Assembly (NCBI GenBank): GCA_023213395.1
Contig: CM041465.1
Location: forward strand, 2,480,001-2,544,000
Direction: 5' to 3'
Length of the DNA stretch: 64,000 nt
From: Cycas panzhihuaensis
Lineage: Eukaryota > Cycadophyta
The translations under genes and the position numbers were made by a program. Below, piece by piece: positions 1-12,221 of this stretch. The stretch's first letter is position 1. The number at the start of each line of letters is the position of its first letter. Under the pieces are notes generated by a model. It searched no databases, was not told where the DNA came from, and saw only the letters and a list, made by a program, of their open reading frames with translations.

Positions 1-547
1 TGGTAAATTCCTAAAAAGTTTGGAAGTTATAAAAGGTGCTAACTTATCCATCTTATTTTTCTATCCTACTCTATTTCAAGGTTTTTTCTTCTCATAGTGC
101 CCAAGAATTGAACTTTCAGAATTTGAGGAAGGGCGACCTTTACTAGTAAAATAAATAGAGTTATGTTCAAGAGAGCATGGATGAGATTCTTTGTTATTGA
201 CTAGTTTACATGAAGAAGTCAATAACTAGCTCCATCCATAATGGTAGGCAAGCACTCCCCAATCGTACCCAGTAATTAAGGAAGAGTTAGAGGAGAAATT
301 GTGAGTAGAGGCAACCTCGCAAACCTAAGAAAGGATAAAAAATTAGAGGAGAAAAGAGGAAGAGAACAAAAAAGTATAAATGGGAGAGGGAAAACACTAG
401 GTGTAAGAAGAACCTACCACAAGTTAAGAGGGAGCATAACAATTGAGAAAAAAGACAAGAACAACTAAGCCACTAAAATATGAGAAAGAGGAGAAATAGA
501 GGAGGAGAAATTTAGCATCATAGAAAAGATGATAGGAAATTTTAGAA
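1..547. other. No gene recognised; A/G-rich sequence
   Basis: I see no supported gene here. The stretch from about 280 to 540 is rich in A and G, and translates on the plus strand into Lys/Glu/Arg-rich text with stops. It may be the decayed upstream part of the coding relic that begins at 548, in a shifted frame, but this is only a guess. Confidence 0.4.
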
Positions 548-1247
548 ATGTTAAATAATCAAGTACTAAAGGTGGAATTCAATCAGTCAAAGGACTATTT
601 GGAAGAAGGCCTAAACTTGATAAACTGTGACCCACAAGATGTATCACAATGGAAGACTTCATTCTTGGTGAGGGTAACAAGGTAACTTATGACAAAGGTA
701 GAGTAGAAGACTAGAAGACCCCTATTAGATATGCAAAGGATTCATAAACTTGAAGAAACACTAGTAGCAATAGAAGCCTGCTTGGAGTTTTTAAAGAAAT
801 TTATTTTAACTTGGGTATAAAATACTGATGAGATTGCCTCCAAAGTTTAAGCTTTTAAAGAACACTTTCACTAGGAAATTCACCAAGGATTACATGAAGT
901 AATCTATAAGTTAGGTGCATGGATACTGGAAATAGAGGAAGATGTGAAACATGCAACCAAATTTTATACTAAGATATGTCACTTATAATAGGAGGTGTCA
1001 AGGATAGAACATATGTACAATGAAGCTATGGAAGAGATTTAAAAGTTTCATAGGGGAGAAAAACCAGCAATGATATAATTAAATATATTGAGAGATCTTG
1101 TAATTATTGTGAATTATTATCAAGTAAGTTGTTCAAATTTCATTAACCATTGTAAGGCCAGATACAAATTATATTTGGCAAGTAATGGATGGATTGCACA
1201 AGGAATTAAATGATATATGGATAGGTGTTATTTATTATCTTTTAGGG
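548..1247 (+). pseudogene. Unidentified coding relic, coiled-coil-like
   Basis: One plus-strand frame (ATG at 548-550) stays protein-like for about 233 codons, with roughly ten scattered TAA/TAG/TGA stops. The text is rich in Glu, Lys, Leu, Ile and His and includes segments such as 'HKLEETLVAIEACLEFL' and 'LHEVIYKLGAWILEIEED', which look like amphipathic helices. Several stops sit where a Gln codon would fit, as in the retrotransposon genes of this window. I do not recognise the family. By context it could be an accessory ORF of a decayed retrotransposon, perhaps comparable to the accessory gene found in element E. A host gene remnant is also possible. Confidence 0.45.
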
Positions 1248-1429
1248 GGGGGTAAGGAATAGGTAAAAGAAGGAAAACTTTTTCTCTTTTTTCAAACAAG
1301 TAAGGGCACTTGTTGGTTTTATGATGGGAGAGATGTGTGTGGGTAAAACTATACACACAATTTTAGAAAAAAATGGGAAATTTTGTAAGTTTATAAATAG
1401 ATGAAGTTAGGATACAAGTAGATTGTAGT

Positions 1430-1995
1430 TAGCCTATGAGTAGATTATAGTCGGGGAAGCGAGTACAAGTAGATAGTAGCTAGATTATGATTGTGAGCAG
1501 ATCACGACTCAACTCATGAGTACAAGTAGATCACAACTAGGGTCATGATTTCGAATTGATCATAGTTGATCATGAGTAGATCACAATTCAGATGATAGAT
1601 TGTAGTATGGATCGTGGTTACAAGCAAATTGTAGTTTAGGTCATGGTCACAAACAAATCATAATTTGGGTCATGGTTGCGAGCTAATCACAGTTCAGGTC
1701 ATGGTTGTAAGCATATCATAATTTAGATCGTGGTTGTGAGTAGATCACAATTCAGGTCATGGTTATGAGTAGATCATAGTGCAGGTTATGGTTGCAAGTA
1801 GATGATGGTTAAGGTCATGGTTATGAGTTGATTATGGTTTGAACTATAGTTACGAGTAGATCATAGTCAGAGTTGCAAATATGAGTTGATCATTGTTAGG
1901 GCCACAAGTATGAGCAGATTATAGTCAAGATTGCAAACTAGTCACAATCTAAATATAATCATGAGTAGATCATAATTGAAGACTACAATTTAAAA
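1430..1995. repeat. Degenerate 29-bp tandem array
   Basis: About 19 diverged copies of a unit near 29 bp follow one another. Typical copies read 'gagtagatcacaattcaggt' plus a 'catggttat'-like tail. Best-kept copies lie at about 1735-1850. Units are directly abutting, with no unique spacers between them, so this is a minisatellite and not a CRISPR array. No open frame runs through it. Confidence 0.8.
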
Positions 1996-2239
1996 GTAAT
2001 CTATATGTAATTTTTAACATAAAATTGTTATAATGAGTTAACCATTATTAGTTATTTTTTGTTGTTACCAATAATAGTTAAAACCATTAGATTATTATCA
2101 AATAAATAAGGATGGGATAATATGCATATGTATATAGGAGGAGAGGTTTTTTAACATCATTTTTATTAAAGTCTTATTATTATAATCCTAATTAACTAGT
2201 CAGTTTTTTATGTATCATTATGTTTGTATCTAATTATGA

Positions 2240-3960
2240 GGGGGTTAGACATAGTTATCTATCTTAATGATATTATATTTTGCATCATGATGGGTTTTCC
2301 TTATGCTTGCCTTATTCATTTGTTGGATGACTTGTAGATGAATAGGTGCACAACACATACTAAGATACATGGGATTTCTTTTAATTACATGTTAGTATTT
2401 CATCTTAGGCTCATACTTAAAACTAGAAACTACATTGATTATATATATGATGTCTGGTCAAGTTGAAGTCAAGCATATAAGGCTCCTAATCAACTATTTC
2501 TAGAAAGTAGGGTTAATTTATTTAGATTCTTCATACTTAAACAATTTCATCCCAACTTCTATTAGTTTTATAACTAGCTTATAATTATCCATGTTAAACC
2601 TATATAACATATCCAATGTGTACTTCCTTTATGATACAAAGATCCCCTTCTCATCTTACCATACTTTAATACCTAAGAAATAATGCATTAGTCCTAAATC
2701 TATCATTTTAAACTCTTTCTAAATATCTATTTAAAATTATTGGGACAATAAATCATAATTCTTAGTGTATATAAGGCCATAATCAATATCAAATTTTTAT
2801 CCAATTTAATATAGAAGTTAAAGTCTAATTCCCTTCTTAGTAGTCCATTATTTTTGAAGTAGCTATTAATCCTAGAGTACCATGTTGTAAGTATCTATTT
2901 GAGTCCACATAATTCCTTCTTTAGTATATAGACCTTGTCTTCTTCTCCATTTAATTTAAAACCTTTAGTTATTGGACATAAATTTTCTCATCCATATATC
3001 CATTTAATAAAGAACTTTTTATATCCATTTGATAAATTATCCAACCATGCTATTCAACTAAGACCATGATCAATCTAATTATTTCCATTCTAGTTACAGG
3101 TGTAAAAGTTTTATTATAGTCAATGCCCTTTATCTATTCATAGCCCTTTGTAACTAGTCAAGCCTTGTACCTATCAGTTGATCCATCTAACTTAGTCTTG
3201 TAGATCTATTTGGTCTAATCATATTCTTATTTAATGGATCACTAACTAACCCTTATGTTTTATTTTTTACCAAGGTATTATACTTTTCCTTTATAGCTAC
3301 CTTCCATTTATCTTGAGTATTTACCTCTTCAAATATTTAAGGCTCATTACTCTTCATCACTTGTGTTCAAGATAAAGTCCACCCTTTGATATTAAAAGGT
3401 TATTTTCTTAAAATATATATCTAAAATATCTTGAGGTGTATAACCCTTTTCAACCCACTTTAAAAACTTACTGTTGATTTAGCTTAAATTTGATGGGTCT
3501 ACTATGCATGTATTAGTTGTCATAGGTAATTTTATATCATTTGTACTAGGTTCTACATCAATCATTATAGTTTTACCTTTGACTTTTTTAACATCTTCTT
3601 CATAAATACCATCTCTATTAAAAATGATATCCCTACTTATGATAATCTTGTTTTCCTTAGGATCGTATAATTTATAAGATCTTGAAGCATTACTATAACT
3701 TATAAATATATACTTAGTACTTTTATCATTTAATTTAGTCTATTTCTCTTTTAGAATATGTGCATGTGTAATTCATAAAAATATTATTAAGTATTTAATA
3801 CTAGGCTTCTACCCTAACTAATCCTCTTTAAGTATAATCTATTTTATTGTCTAAGTTATATACTTGTTCAATAGATAAACAATTGTATAAATAACTTTTT
3901 CCTAAAATTCATTTCTGAGGAACATATTCTTAAGTGTTAGGGATCCAATCCCTAACTTAC
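2240..3960 (-). pseudogene. Decayed Ty1-copia pol (relic H)
   Basis: Read on the minus strand this is a heavily mutated copia polyprotein remnant. From its N-terminal side: 'SRDIIF' after the integrase core (about 3620-3637), then 'IYQMDIKSSLLNG' of the reverse transcriptase (3000-3049), 'LKKELCGLK' (about 2900-2935), and 'FKMIDLGLMHYFL' (2672-2713). RNase H should lie at the low-coordinate end but is too decayed to read with confidence. The RT motifs resemble those of element D, so the lineage is probably the same. Stops and frameshifts are frequent. No LTRs could be assigned, so the element boundaries are unknown. Confidence 0.75.
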
Positions 3961-5568
3961 CTTCTCTTATATTCTCTTATATCCTCTATTTCTTCTACTT
4001 CTTCTCTCTTCTTAATAACCTATAGCATAAGCAGGAAGTTGTGTAGTGGCCATAGAGCCCTATATATATTCATATAATCTTTAGAGTGCAATATCTTGAA
4101 CATCATCACTATTGTATGTAATTAGGAGGTTATCCCCTCAAAGGGTATTACAATATAAGTGCTCTCTTTTAGTATTATTTAGGTGGTATGCTAGTGTGTT
4201 ATTATCATTAAACGAGTCGTATTCTACTGAATAGCATTATAATAGTTGATCCATGACTTACAAGAGAATCAAAGGTATTGAATAGTTAACTTTTTTCTAT
4301 CATTTTTCATTTTTGATAATATTTCTTCTCATTTTAAATTTCTAATTGCTTATTTCTACTTTCTAAGGGTAGACAATACTATAATTGGGTAGCTACCCTA
4401 ACACCATCACTTAATAGTTTTCCTCTACATTTAGATAGAGACCCTATGTTAAGGGTTTATAAATATTAGGAGGAATTATCATGTTGGGCTAAGTACATCA
4501 TGGATTTTTCATCCTCTACCTGAAGGACTAGAGATCATACTCCTAAACCAAACCATAGATAGAATTTAACTCTGAAATTATACTTCCACATACCCACAAG
4601 TATATAGGAGGATCACCTATGTAGGCTTTCCTAGTATAGGTAACTATAGGAAACTTGTCAACCATCTATAATTTGTAGTGTATTGGTAAGCAATTAGCCC
4701 CAAGAAGTTACTCTCTACCTACCCTAAAAATGGGATAGTACAATTGTAGAGTAGAGTGTTAGTCTCTCTAAGTTGATACTATTTATGACTGGGATCAATA
4801 TATTAGAGGGTCTATAAACTAGACAATCCTATACCTACTATATTTGATGAGTTTATCAGTGATCTATGCATAATTAGTTAGTTTGTGAGTCAATAATCAC
4901 TAGTTTATAAAACCTAGTGCATGTAGCCATTTTATCATTAGTTCATGCACATATAATTATTTAGTTAGTTAGTTGATTATGAGTGACCAAAAAAATAATA
5001 ATTATAAAAAGAAAAAAGTCCCAAAATTTTTAATAAAAAGACATATCTCACTACCAGGAGCTTAGCTTACTTTCAAACTTTAAAGGACCATCCAAAACAT
5101 GATTCTGCATGAAAGCTCCTTTGATGACGTATGCCCAAATTCCATACCGAATTCTCAAAAAAATTTAAATTCTATTTTTTCTTCTCCAAATCATAACTTA
5201 CCACTAATAACTCAATTTTTGTCTAAAATTTAGGAATAGAATCCTCTTATAATTTGGGACTAAAAAACCTCTCTAGTTAGATTACTATTTTTTTTGCAAA
5301 AGTGGAAGAATTTTACCTTATAAGGGTTTAAACACAACTAAAAGACCCAAAAATGTATAAGAAGTTCATATACTCCTTATTCTATAGCCAAATTGCCCTA
5401 ACCCCCCTTTACTCTAAATTTAAATAAAGTTTAGGACCCTATTCAAAAGAAAAAAAAGAAATCCATACTTCCTCATTATAAAAACATTAAGAATAATAGT
5501 CTATAAACACCTCATCAAACCCCTTTCATTCATATTTACTAGCTAGAATTCAACTTAGGTATGCGGTG
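3961..5568. other. AT-rich intergenic or decayed repeat sequence
   Basis: No gene is supported here. A short hairpin (8-bp arms gttaggga/tccctaac around five bases) sits at about 3938-3958, at the edge of relic H. The rest may include the lost gag or LTR of that relic, but no PBS, polypurine tract or LTR pair was found. Element G begins at 5569. Confidence 0.4.
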
Positions 5569-5818
5569 TGCTCTGGTTGTACCTAAACCAAATATCTCTT
5601 AACTAGTAATATGTTTCCTCTATTTCAAGTCTAAGCTAAGAGACAAGAAGCCTAAGAGAACCAAAGAGACTACCTTTGCCAAATCCTTAGAAGGAGTCTC
5701 CACTAAATTATGTCAATTAGTGAAGGTATGAATGAAGTAATAAAAGGATAGGATGTAAGGGGGTAATTGAATCTACTAGCCTAGAAAATTAGATGGAGGA
5801 GTTCTAAGATTAAATCTA

Positions 5819-5827
5819 CTCCCCCTT
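5819..5827 (-). promoter_or_regulatory. Polypurine tract of F
   Basis: The plus strand reads ctccccctt, so the element strand carries a purine run suited to plus-strand priming. It lies where the missing 3' LTR should begin. Confidence 0.6.
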
Positions 5828-5841
5828 AATGCACATTTGGG

Positions 5842-6996
5842 TTATTTGCACTTGTAACACCTTGTCCTTGGAAATGTCTTGAAAATGATGTCTTCAACTT
5901 GATCTTTGTCTTCGATCTTGTAGTGATGTCTTTGCTGTAGAATGATGTCTTCATCTTGATTTTTATCTTCAATTCTGTACTGATGCCTTTGTAAGATGAT
6001 GTTCTCAGATTGATTTCCATCTTTAATCTTGTAGTGATGGCGTTGACGTAATAGCTCTAGCAAGTGCAAATTCTGATTCTTTATTGTGCCTAGTCTAGTC
6101 TGATTTTGATGTAGATCTTGTAAACAACCATCTTCAATCACAACTTGTCTATCATCATTATCCTGTATAAACTCTTGAACACCATGTACAATAGTGATTT
6201 CTTCAGCCTTAGAAGTGGAGTGTTGATTAACTTGCATACTCTTTGAACTTGAAACAATGCTCAAAGAAGAAATATCATTCAAACTTGAATCAATACTCAA
6301 AGTAGGAATATCAATAATATAAGACTCATCCTTTATAGAACCATTAGATTCATATTCAATCTCTCTTGAAATCATGGTGTCATCTATATAAACCTTTATC
6401 AACTCATCACTTTCAATGTCTTCATTAGTAGTTATAGCCTCATCAATGCATTCGACCATCATTTCTTTACATTCAGTAGAAATTTCATCAATACTCATAC
6501 CTTCTTCATCTTGACATATTGTTTCATCAGTGTTGATGATATTTTATTCATTTGTTGTACCTGTACCATAACCATAACTAGCCTTAATTGTCTTTTCAAT
6601 CATTCGTTGTGTCTCTTTAGGGGTTTGTTCAAATACTTCCTTTAGAAAATCCCAAGCTTCTTTAGTATTACTTATATGTAGAATCATAGGAATGACAAAA
6701 TGGAATCTGGAAGGAAGATCAACCTTATTGAATGCAGCTTAAATCATAATGAATGCTTTTCTTTCTTTCTTCTCAAGCATTTCCTTTTCTTCTTCATCCT
6801 TAGGGATATCATATTCATCAGTAATAATCTTCCACAAACCTCTAGCTATGAATAAACATCTTATTTTAATTATCCAAAAGAAGTAGTCTTCACCTTTACA
6901 CTTAGGTATTAGAAGAAATGAATCCCATAAGTAGTATTCATTTGTTTCAGGAGCATATATAACCACATCATTATCCTCCATGATTGTAAATGTCAT
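5842..6996 (-). pseudogene. Copia-type gag of element F (broken)
   Basis: One frame runs from the ATG at 6996 down to 5842, about 385 codons with two in-frame stops (near 6737 and 6541). The N-terminal part carries the copia gag signature: 'WIIKIRCLFIARGLWKII', then an acidic stretch, 'KKERKAFIMI', 'ILHISNTKEAWDFL' and 'VFEQTPKETQRMIEKT'. A long acidic, Ser/Ile-rich region follows. Three repeats of about 18 residues containing 'RHHYKIED' close the protein, which ends shortly after 'RCYKC'. No full CCHC zinc knuckle and no pol are present. It would encode a capsid-like protein only. Confidence 0.7.
5887..6048 (-). repeat. Three tandem repeats in the C-terminus of F gag
   Basis: Three direct units start at 5887, 5944 and 5998 (57, 54 and about 51 bp), each opening with 'gatgt' and containing a 'tgtagtgatg'-type core. 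All keep the gag frame and encode '(R)HHYKIEDK(N/D)Q' variants. Confidence 0.75.
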
Positions 6997-8359
6997 TTTT
7001 TAATACCACATCCCTTTTTCAATCAACAAATCCACCCATCAATCTCAATAAACTTTCTCATATCTCATGTCTCTTATATTACTGACTTCATCATCACATC
7101 ATTGCCTTATGCATCTCACATATGCCAAATAGTCACATAAAATCCAAACACTCACTTCACCAAATCAATGCCTCATAAATCTCACAATGATCATACATGT
7201 CATATGTCGCTACCAAGATACATACTTCACTTGATTGCCTAAAACACAACTCATGCCATTACACCACTTAATAATTTTGCTTCCCTGCAACTCAAGTATC
7301 TTCAACAAAAGAAACTCATCCTTCTTTGCCCATTCAATCAATTAGAACACATCATCAAACATGCTTGATCTCATCCTTAACACACCTAACAATTTCCCAA
7401 TCTTGTCATGTAACCTCACATGCAACAAGCACCTCATTGCCTCAAATCACTATATTTGTTATGCCCATCAAGTCCCTTCACGTAAATCACATTCCACATA
7501 GCACTTAATTTTCATATTCCATCTAACTCATTCATGCAAACACATGTACTATTACTTCGTTACCATACTATGCCATCATCACAATAGCTCTCTCATACAA
7601 ACACATGTAAGAAAGCACTCAAACTATCATTAGACAATCACCATCATACATCTCAAATCACTAATAGAGTGCCAAATATATTCATATCAATATGACTTAA
7701 TGTCATCTCACATTACAATAATACTCTCCCAAGCACAACATATGTAAGAGAGCCTCAAACAATCACCCCATTGCCATTATCTCATTCATGTCACCATATC
7801 AATATGAAACCCTTAAATTCCCAAAAACTTATTTTTGAAAAAATGTATAGCTCAGAAATGGATGGCCTCTAAAATATGATTCCAACGGTTTAGATGAAAT
7901 TAAATTTTGATATCCAAATCAAAAGTTATGCTCCTTGTAAGAATTTTATAATTAGGGTTTTTAGAGGTTGTAATAGTACCTTTTGATAAACTACTAATAT
8001 ATTTTTATTCTAAACTCTAATGAACCTCAAACTACTTCCATTAGAAAGAAAATTTAAAAACGCATAGAATAAAAAAAAATTTGAGGTCATTTGGATACCT
8101 ATAGAAAACGTTATGGCTCTTTAAAGTTGAGGTTGTAGATCTGTCCCAAAAATATGGCGATGGAAAAATAGCAAGCCGAAATTAATTTTGCTGCAATTTT
8201 TGCATTTTCACCCCAAAATCTATAGCGCAGCCACTCAAATTTTATAGAATGAGCTATTTCGTCTTAATTTCACCATTACTTTTCAGAAATTTCAACATTA
8301 TGGCACCTTCCAAATCACTGCTCTAATACCGAACAAAAACACCTCTCTCAACCCAAGCA
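6997..8359 (-). other. Leader (5' untranslated region) of F
   Basis: This stretch lies between the PBS and the gag start. It is C/A/T-rich on the plus strand and shows no conserved protein. Two similar segments containing 'catgtaagaaagc' and 'atatgtaagagagc' occur near 7600 and 7745. The short plus-strand ORF at 7326-7508 has no support. Confidence 0.5.
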
Positions 8360-8370
8360 CTCTGATACCA
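8360..8370 (-). promoter_or_regulatory. Primer-binding site of F (initiator tRNA-Met type)
   Basis: The plus strand reads ctctgatacca, so the element strand reads TGGTATCAGAG, the usual plant copia PBS. It touches the LTR directly. Confidence 0.85.
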
Positions 8371-8592
8371 TGTTGGAAAATACAACCTATAATAAGATAA
8401 TTATAAATAGAAATAAATACCTCCATAGGCTCCAATAGTACCCTTAAGGTACCTCAAATTGTATTAATAAAACATCCTTACAACATCATACAATATGATA
8501 CATAATATTGTGTATTTATAATACAAGTCATGATGGAAGAGTAGGACCCACTTACATGTGGGACAAATTAAATATGCATTAATATTACAACA
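8371..8592 (-). repeat. 5' LTR of F (222 bp)
   Basis: The sequence starts 'tgttggaaaatacaacc' and ends 'aatattacaaca', giving TG...CA ends. It abuts the PBS on the left and G LTR sequence ('aaggactcattt') on the right. No partner LTR is present in the window. Confidence 0.8.
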
Positions 8593-10586
8593 AAGGACTC
8601 ATTTCCTTATATTCTTTCAATCATTTAAGTTTTACTAAAATGAAGGAAAAGGCCTAAGTAATGGAAATATTTTTCTCTCCTTTTTTTTTTTAATTAAATG
8701 AAAACACAAAAATAATCAATGAAACTACCAAATCCATCCACCTTCTTTTCAATAAATAAGTAAGAAAACTAATATACATGCAATGTTTTTTTTTTCTCTA
8801 ATAGAATGAAGCAAACTAAAATAAAAAAGAAACTACTTTGTTTAGATGCAACATACACTTTTTAATAAGGAAAAAACTAGCCTAAAATATAGCTAACACA
8901 ACATGCAACTATAGATGTAAATCACCAAGAGATCCAATAACATGTAATGTCTCTATAAAGCTTTTATTGTAATTACATGTTTTTTTTTTTTGGAGAATGA
9001 TTCTCAGACTAAAGGAGAGATTTTAAAGATTATACTTCTACTGAAATGAATGATATTCAAACCATAAAAATTACATGCAATTAACCATAATCAAACCATC
9101 ATCCATAAATAAGTAATAAGCTAAAAAGTAGAGAAATTCTATCATAAATGAAGTCTTTTTGACACCAAAGGATCCTTAAATCTTATATAATCTGATCACA
9201 TCAAATACATATCATTCATCTATTCAGATTTCCTTTTAAAACAAAAGAGTAATGAAATGAATGAATTCAAATAAGAATAATACTAGCAACTTTCTATAAT
9301 TTCTAGCCTATTAATGAGCTCTTGCCTTAGAATGGATTTTCTTATTTTATATGATCAAACTATTTTAAATTTTCCTTAAAAATTAATAAAGGAAGAAAAA
9401 AAACATAAGACAACAAGCTCAACAATAGTCTTAAATAAGCCAAGATGAAAGTAAACCTCTTGGGGATTTGGATAACTATGGAAAAATAAGAAAGAGTAGC
9501 TATTCTTTTAATGAAGAGATGAACATTCTTTATAATAGTCTACCCCATTTTCATCCCATAAAGGGTGGACCTTTAGGCAAATTTCTAAGGAAGAAAATGA
9601 ATACAAAGATATCCCAAATATCACCAAGAAGAAAGGAAGGATTTTGAGCACAAACAATAACAAAAGAGTAGAAGAATTGCAAGAATTTACAATAGGAAAG
9701 ATCTTATCAAGAAGGAGGAATTTGAAGCTAAAAATTTTGCATGAAACTAAGAATTTTAGAAGCACCTACCATTGAAATCTGAGTATCAACAAAGTAGCAA
9801 CTAAAGCTTCAAAATCTTCTCTTGTCTTCACCCTTTTTTCTCCAAAAATAGTCTTCTAAGAAGTAGTAGGAAAATCTCTCAAAAAATATTAAGAAGCACT
9901 TCTAAAAACTTGATTTCTAAGCTCATACACTTTGAATGATAGATGAGAATTAGGTTTACATGAATTTTGGGTATAATTAGGGTATGTTTTCATCATATCT
10001 GGGCGGTGTCATAGAAGAAATTAGTACACTAAAAACATTTACGTATATGACAATAAAAAACATGACTAGTCACATTTTTGAAGAGCTAAAAATATGATCT
10101 TCTTCATAAAATACTATAGATCACATTTTCGGCAAGACCAAAAATGTGATAAATCAGGAGATAAAAATAGCTCATTAAAAATTTAAAAAATACATATTTT
10201 TAATAAAGTTTAGCACAAATAACTATACTAATAAGAAAAATAGCCCAAAAGGATGAAAATAATAAGAACAATCCCAAAAATTGATTAAAAAAAGATAATC
10301 TAAGGGTGAAATCAAGATACAAGCATGAAATATTTAGTTTTAAAGGAAGAAAAATGAATAAGAATGATCGTGAAAGGAGGATTTTAATGTCATAATTATC
10401 GCTCATCGATAGGTGATAGCATAATAATACATCCATCATCATTCAACATATATCATTCAGGAAATTGGTATAACATTTCATCAAAACATGGCTTAATATA
10501 AATGAAACATCCTAAACCAATCATTTTCATATAAAAGAATACAAGTGATATACTAAAAGTGATAAGGGCCAGGTTTTGGTAAAATA

Positions 10587-11839
10587 TTTTTCCCCTTAAT
10601 ACTTGGAGCTCCTACTTCAAAAAGAAGTAGGATGGTGATTTGTGACACTAATGAGAGTGAAGGATTCTCTATTAGATGAAGATATAAAATGATATATGTG
10701 AATGGTGATTTACTAATTTACAAGGAAATTACAATTAATTGAAACAAACTTTCTATAAGAACAAGCTAAAGAAATTATACCTAAAAGTTAACCCAAAAGG
10801 ATTGGGTTCTTATTTACTCAATGTAAAAGTAATACTAAATGCCCCCGAACTAGATGGGAATTAATAATCTAATTAGTTATATTTTATCTCTCATTAACCA
10901 TACTTTAGAGGAAAGGTCCTTTTGCTAGAGCATAAAGGATGTACTATCATAGTTTTTAAACTCATTAATAGGTGACTTTTCAGAGCCTAAAACTACCATA
11001 GTTTTGACTCATTAGTAGATGACTTTTTAGAGCCTTTTGTCATAGTTTAAACTCATTAATGGTGTGAAGGACTTCAAAGCTTGATTATCATAGTTTAAGC
11101 TCATCAATAATCAAACTTTGGAGCATTCCTTATCATAGTTTAGGGTATTTAATAGGTAAAAGGGCCCAAAATATTTTGGAGAAAAAGATAAAAGTTGATT
11201 CAGAAAAAAAAAAAAAAATGAAAGATGTAACATTCATGTCTTCAAAAAACTCCATGAAAGATATGTATATTAAAGTTGATAATTGAACTTAATGAATAAA
11301 AGATAAATAAAAGATAAAAGGGAGTAGACAAAAAGGATTACTAATTCTATTTCTATAAACATAAAACCATTTGAAATAAATAGTAATAGGTTTACAAAAG
11401 TAAAAGATGGAATAATATAATTCTCTTAAAAGAAAAAACTTATATAATTCATATCATACTCCTGACAGATTATATAAATATAGAGTAAAATCCATATTTA
11501 TATAATATATCATAAAAGAAACACATTGTTTACAAAATGAAAGAATAATCTCACTTGATAAGCAACTAATTTTCTAAGTATAATGGATTCCTCATTGGCT
11601 CCTTCTAGCGATAAGAAGCTTTTAGGATCTTGCCCCTAACCAAGATCCTCCACGACCTATGATTCCCACGTGGGTCTATCCTATCAAACACTTTATTTCA
11701 TTATTAAATCCATAATCTTAACCTCTATACTATTTAAATTTTTATCTTCAAAAACTAATAGTTTATACTCTTTATAGAGTGGTAGTTTATACTCATTTTA
11801 AAGTGAGATGCCCCCAATCAAAAGATGAAAGTCAATTTA
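10587..11839 (-). other. G internal 3' region, polypurine tract and decayed sequence
   Basis: A pyrimidine tract (tttttcccctt, 10587-10597) marks the likely polypurine tract of G on the minus strand. The rest has no readable gene. It contains several reiterations of 'atagttttaaactcattaat'-like text between about 10920 and 11140, which look like a degenerate short repeat. Confidence 0.45.
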
Positions 11840-12221
11840 GATAATTATCCAAGATAGAAGAGATAAGAGTGTTAACTTCAATATTAAAGTTCTAAGGAAT
11901 ATACTAGATAATGATCAAATAAAATAATGATAAAGCCTGATGGTGAAGGAGAATGAGTTATAAAGAGTGCACCTAATATATCCTAATAAGCTGATAGACT
12001 AAAATCTGAGAATTAGAATATATGATGATAGTTCCAAGATAAGAGTGAGAGATATTAGATAAGGCTCTAATGATGGTAGAATATTTGGCTTCATTATTAG
12101 TTTCTCTAAGTATAAATATACCATTAGAGAGGAGAGGATGCCCCCATTGGTTAGAGATCATCCAAGTAATAATAGATAATCTTGGGCTATCTCTACTACC
12201 TCCATCAGTGAATATACTCAA
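11840..12221 (-). pseudogene. Second-type RNase H (Tat aRNase H) of element G
   Basis: The minus-strand frame starting at 12221 reads 'MSIFTDGGSRDSPRLS', then 'NNEAKYSTIIRALSNI' and 'IIYSNSQILVYQL', with a tail 'NFNIEVNTLISSILD' down to about 11840. These correspond to the D, E and D positions of a type I RNase H; the third D is Asn here ('SNSQ'). The same domain occurs in element E at 34040-34458. In Tat-type gypsy elements such a second RNase H accompanies the RT-linked one. The copy is broken by stops and the catalytic change, so it is inactive. Confidence 0.75.

Larger units (their letters stand above)
5809..8592 (-). mobile_element. Element F: gag-only copia-type element lacking one LTR
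   Basis: F sits inside the left LTR of G on the minus strand. It has one complete LTR (8371-8592), a PBS directly beside it, a leader, a gag-like gene, and a polypurine tract (5819-5827). No protease, integrase or RT is present. The LTR that should follow the polypurine tract is missing. Comparison with the intact LTR copy at 15440-15490 shows that about 40 bp of G sequence is missing too, so a deletion removed the 3' LTR and its flank. It was probably a non-autonomous element mobilised by copia proteins in trans. Confidence 0.75.
5569..10586 (-). repeat. Left (3') LTR of G, split by element F
   Basis: The LTR starts with 'tgctctggttgtacc', matching 'tgctttagttggacc' at 15198. It runs to 5808, is interrupted by F (5809-8592), and resumes at 8593. 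The assigned end (10586, 'ggtaaaata') matches the way the LTR of E ends ('gggaaaca') just before a pyrimidine-rich tract. Without F it is about 2.2 kb. The right end is inferred, because the partner copy is cut before that point. Confidence 0.65.

Noticed and set aside
1430-1995. A repeat unit of CRISPR-like length (29 bp)
   Set aside because: Units are directly adjacent with no unique spacers, strongly diverged, and in a plant retrotransposon setting.
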